DNA from: Hyphomicrobiales bacterium
GTDB lineage: Bacteria; Pseudomonadota; Alphaproteobacteria; Rhizobiales; Rhizobiaceae
Reading direction: 5' to 3'
Assembly: GCA_900471925.1 (NCBI GenBank)
Contig: UCGV01000010.1
Location: forward strand, 139,257-203,256
Length of the DNA: 64,000 bases
Notes under the pieces: model-generated
What the model was told of the DNA's origin: nothing
Seen by the model: only the letters and a program-made list of their open reading frames with translations
The model's database searches: none
Translations under genes and position numbers: made by a program
Part shown: in pieces, positions 62,103 through 64,000 of the stretch
How positions within the stretch are numbered: the stretch's first letter is position 1
Layout of the letters: each line of letters starts with the position of its first letter

Positions 62103-62732
62103 ATGTCTCGCAAATCCTATACCGGAATATTCATGGCGCTAGCCGCCAGCAGCTTCATCGCGCTCGGCCTCACCCAGACGGCGAGCGCACAGGAAAATCA
62201 GCGCGTGCGTCTGCGGGGCACGATCGAGAGCCTCAACGGTGATACGCTAATCGTCAAGACACGCGAGGGCAGCGATACCACTGTTGCTCTCAAGTCGGGC
62301 TGGAAGGTCGGCGGTATCAAGAACGCGTCCGTCGATGATATCGAGGTCGGCGATTTTGTCGGTGTCGCCTCGCTGCCGAAGGGCACCGGGCCCGACGGGG
62401 CGATCGAGGTTCTGATCTTCCCCGCGGCAATGAAGGGCACCGGCGAAGGCAGCCGCCCGTGGGATGTTCAGCCGAACAGTTCAATGACGAATGCGACTGT
62501 CAGCAATGCGGTCAAGGCGGTTGACGGTCATACGATCACGCTCACCTACCAGGGCAAGGAAAAGACCATTGCGATTGCCGATGGTACGCCGATCGTCACG
62601 TTTGCGCCGGCGACGAAGGACGACCTGAAGACTGGCGCCGGGGTGATCGTCATGGCGGAGAAAGCGGCCGACGGCAGCATTTCGGCCGCGCAGGTGACCG
62701 TTGGCGTCAACGGTGTCATGCCGCCGATGTAA
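62103..62732 (+). CDS. exported beta-rich protein, DUF5666-like
   Basis: 209 residues; ATG 62103 after AAGGAAGAGTCAC. A signal peptide (residues 1-28, ALAASSFIALGLTQTASAQE) leads to a mature beta-rich part. VRLRGTIESLNGDTLIVKTR, then a second repeat VSNAVKAVDGHTITLTYQGK, shows two OB-like units of RGxIxxVdgxtLxV type, the DUF5666 pattern. Function unknown; periplasmic. A hairpin terminator follows. Confidence 0.75.
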   Translation: MSRKSYTGIFMALAASSFIALGLTQTASAQENQRVRLRGTIESLNGDTLIVKTREGSDTTVALKSGWKVGGIKNASVDDIEVGDFVGVASLPKGTGPDGAIEVLIFPAAMKGTGEGSRPWDVQPNSSMTNATVSNAVKAVDGHTITLTYQGKEKTIAIADGTPIVTFAPATKDDLKTGAGVIVMAEKAADGSISAAQVTVGVNGVMPPM

Positions 62733-62739
62733 CGATATT

Positions 62740-62769
62740 TCGCGGATTTGCCCTGGCGCAAATCCGCGA
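62740..62769. terminator. bidirectional hairpin between convergent genes
   Basis: Stem TCGCGGATTTG (62740-62750) with CAAATCCGCGA (62759-62769), loop of 8 bases that can pair further (C62751-G62758). It lies 8 bp past the stop at 62732 and 12 bp from the minus-strand gene. Confidence 0.7.
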
Positions 62770-62780
62770 CCTATTCCTAT

Positions 62781-64000
62781 TCAGATTGCCGGAGCAGGTG
62801 CTGCCGCGGCGTTCGTACCGGTGGCGATGGCCAATGGTTCTTCTTCCGGTTTTGAAGGCAATGCCTGCAGGTGCAGTGTGCGCGGATGCAGCGCCTCCAG
62901 ATAGGCTTCCGAACGGCCGATATAGATCATGCCGGTTTCCGGAATGGTCGTCAGCAGCTTGGTCATCGTATGCTGCCATTCGGGTTCCATGCCCTCGAGC
63001 ACTTCGTCGAAGACGACCCAGCGCGGCTTGACGAGAAGCAGGCGGGCAAAGCCGATCGCCTTTTGCTCGTCGCTGTCGAGGATCTTGTCCCAGCGCGCCC
63101 TGTTATCGAGGCGAGCGATCAGCGAATGCAGGCCAGCCGCTTCCAGGGCTGCTTCAACAGTAGCGCTTTCGTAAGCTTCAGGTTTGGCCGGGAAGGCGAT
63201 CGCCTCACGTAAAGTGCCGCCGGGGACATAGGCGACCTGCGGAATAAACAGCATGTCGTCGACTGGCGGAAGGCCCATCGTGCCGTGGCCGGAGGGCCAG
63301 AGGCCGGCCATGGCCTGGAAGAGCAGACGGCGGTTGACGCTGTGATCGCCGTTGATCATGACCTTTTCGCCGGCTTCGATCGTCACGTCCGTCTCGCGGA
63401 GGCGGAAGCCGCCGCAATCCTCGATGTCTTCGCCAAGCTTGGCAACGATGACCACGTCTTTCAGCGTCAGCTTGTCGGGCGCTGTTTCCTCATAGGTGAT
63501 CTTGTCTTCAAAGTTGAAACCGTCGTCGATGTCCTGAAGCGCCTGGCGGAAGTCTGTGACACGCATCAGTGTGGCACGCCATTCGGCAATCGGGCCGAAA
63601 TTTGCGACGTACCAGCGCAGCGCCGTATTGACCTGGTTGAAAGCGCCGACGGACATCATCAGCTGGCCGAAGGTCAGGCCGCCGGAGAAATAGGCGGGAG
63701 CCGCAACAATGATCGGGATGACGATGACAAGCCAGCCGTAACCGGCAGAAACCCAGGTCAGGTTGGTGTTGGCCATGGCGAGCCGCTTGATGACGGCAAG
63801 AACATTGCCGATGTCGCTGTTGATGCGCTTGCGCTCGTTTTCCTCGCCGCGCGCAACCGTGATCGCCGGCATGTTTTCATTGGCGTGCATCAGTGCGAAG
63901 CGCAGTTCGGCTTCCTTGGAGAATCTGTCGGCATTCAGCTTGACGAGCTTGCGACCGACGACCTGGCTCAGGACCGAGGCCGATGCGGCATAAAAGATCG
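62781..64000 (-). CDS. ABC transporter ATP-binding/permease of SbmA/YddA type with degenerate ATPase (5' end outside window)
   Basis: The frame is open from 62781 to the window edge; the 406 codons present are the permease end plus the ATPase domain. IYAASASVL-like helices then RFALMHANENMPAITVARGE precede a membrane span (NLTWVSAGYGWLVIVIPIIV). The domain order and the GLWPSG/FIPQVAYVPGGTLREAI motifs are those of the YddA/ABCD group. Walker A should be G-x-x-G-x-G-K-S/T, but here it is NGDHSVNRRLL: the lysine and serine are missing. The signature is replaced by DSDEQKAIGFARLLL; Walker B WVVFDEVLEGM is kept. So ATP hydrolysis is doubtful. The substrate is unknown. Confidence 0.8.
   Translation of the reverse strand, partial: IFYAASASVLSQVVGRKLVKLNADRFSKEAELRFALMHANENMPAITVARGEENERKRINSDIGNVLAVIKRLAMANTNLTWVSAGYGWLVIVIPIIVAAPAYFSGGLTFGQLMMSVGAFNQVNTALRWYVANFGPIAEWRATLMRVTDFRQALQDIDDGFNFEDKITYEETAPDKLTLKDVVIVAKLGEDIEDCGGFRLRETDVTIEAGEKVMINGDHSVNRRLLFQAMAGLWPSGHGTMGLPPVDDMLFIPQVAYVPGGTLREAIAFPAKPEAYESATVEAALEAAGLHSLIARLDNRARWDKILDSDEQKAIGFARLLLVKPRWVVFDEVLEGMEPEWQHTMTKLLTTIPETGMIYIGRSEAYLEALHPRTLHLQALPSKPEEEPLAIATGTNAAAAPAPAI

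Overview
The window is about 64 kb of high-GC, gene-dense alphaproteobacterial chromosome, almost certainly from the Rhizobiaceae (Rhizobium/Agrobacterium/Sinorhizobium group). The main evidence is a near-certain ndvA (cyclic beta-1,2-glucan exporter), a 1154-residue pyruvate carboxylase with a TTG start and biotin lysine at position 1119 (the length I recall for Rhizobium etli), phaR-phaA-phaB, fdxA-carD-rpoH2-M48 protease in a row, and many ABC transport operons. I see no rRNA, tRNA, CRISPR array, insertion sequence, prophage or plasmid gene. It reads as core chromosome with interspersed accessory transport genes.

Layout. 1-7.9 kb: the end of an RtcB-type RNA ligase, a divergent LysR/MFS efflux pair, DUF2934 and ThuA proteins, galE overlapping a phosphonate-monoesterase-like sulfatase, and a DUF1993 protein. 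8.2-11.8 kb: a three-gene sugar (inositol/ribose-type) ABC operon. 12.6-19 kb: an M19 dipeptidase plus a complete five-gene peptide ABC transporter, the four distal genes coupled by ATGA overlaps or short gaps. 19.1-19.9 kb: very small membrane-protein genes, two of them too short for normal gene callers. 20.3-25.9 kb: glucan-related genes (opgC, ndvA), a frameshifted hydratase and a LuxR-type regulator. 26-37 kb: pyruvate carboxylase, a flavin reductase, a polar amino-acid ABC operon, EamA and MFS transporters, a DeoR regulator and ispG. 37.1-43 kb: a TetR-cupin-DoxX unit with a clear operator, ispA, mtgA, a 2H phosphoesterase, a GST and rpmF. 43-46.7 kb: the polyhydroxybutyrate genes phaR/phaA/phaB and a cluster of four tiny exported or membrane proteins. 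46.7-47.6 kb: an unusual 860-bp gene-free region. 47.6-55.5 kb: SUV3-like helicase, S4 protein, ferredoxin, CarD, RpoH2 and an M48 lipoprotein protease. 55.9-64 kb: a divergent MarR/DHA2 efflux pair, a frameshifted ompW, thiamine pyrophosphokinase, an ABC-F protein, a VOC protein, a secreted protein and the 3' part of an SbmA/YddA-like ABC protein.

The most interesting signals are non-coding or structural. (1) Between 46,921 and 47,441 there is a three-copy element, GTGAAC followed exactly 30 bp later by CGATTCGT-N4-CGATTCGTT. Each copy carries two GANTC (CcrM methylation) sites exactly 11 bp apart. The region has 11 GANTC sites in 460 bp, seven of them within 115 bp, just upstream of the helicase gene. 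(2) Upstream of rpoH2 a perfect EcfG-type general-stress promoter and a strong terminator enclose a short unit of about 200 bp with a 24-codon ORF. (3) The terminal ABC protein has lost its Walker A lysine and its signature motif, so it looks like a pseudo-ATPase. (4) Two genes (hydratase and ompW) are each broken by a single-base frameshift. All calls come from reading the sequence; no database search was run.
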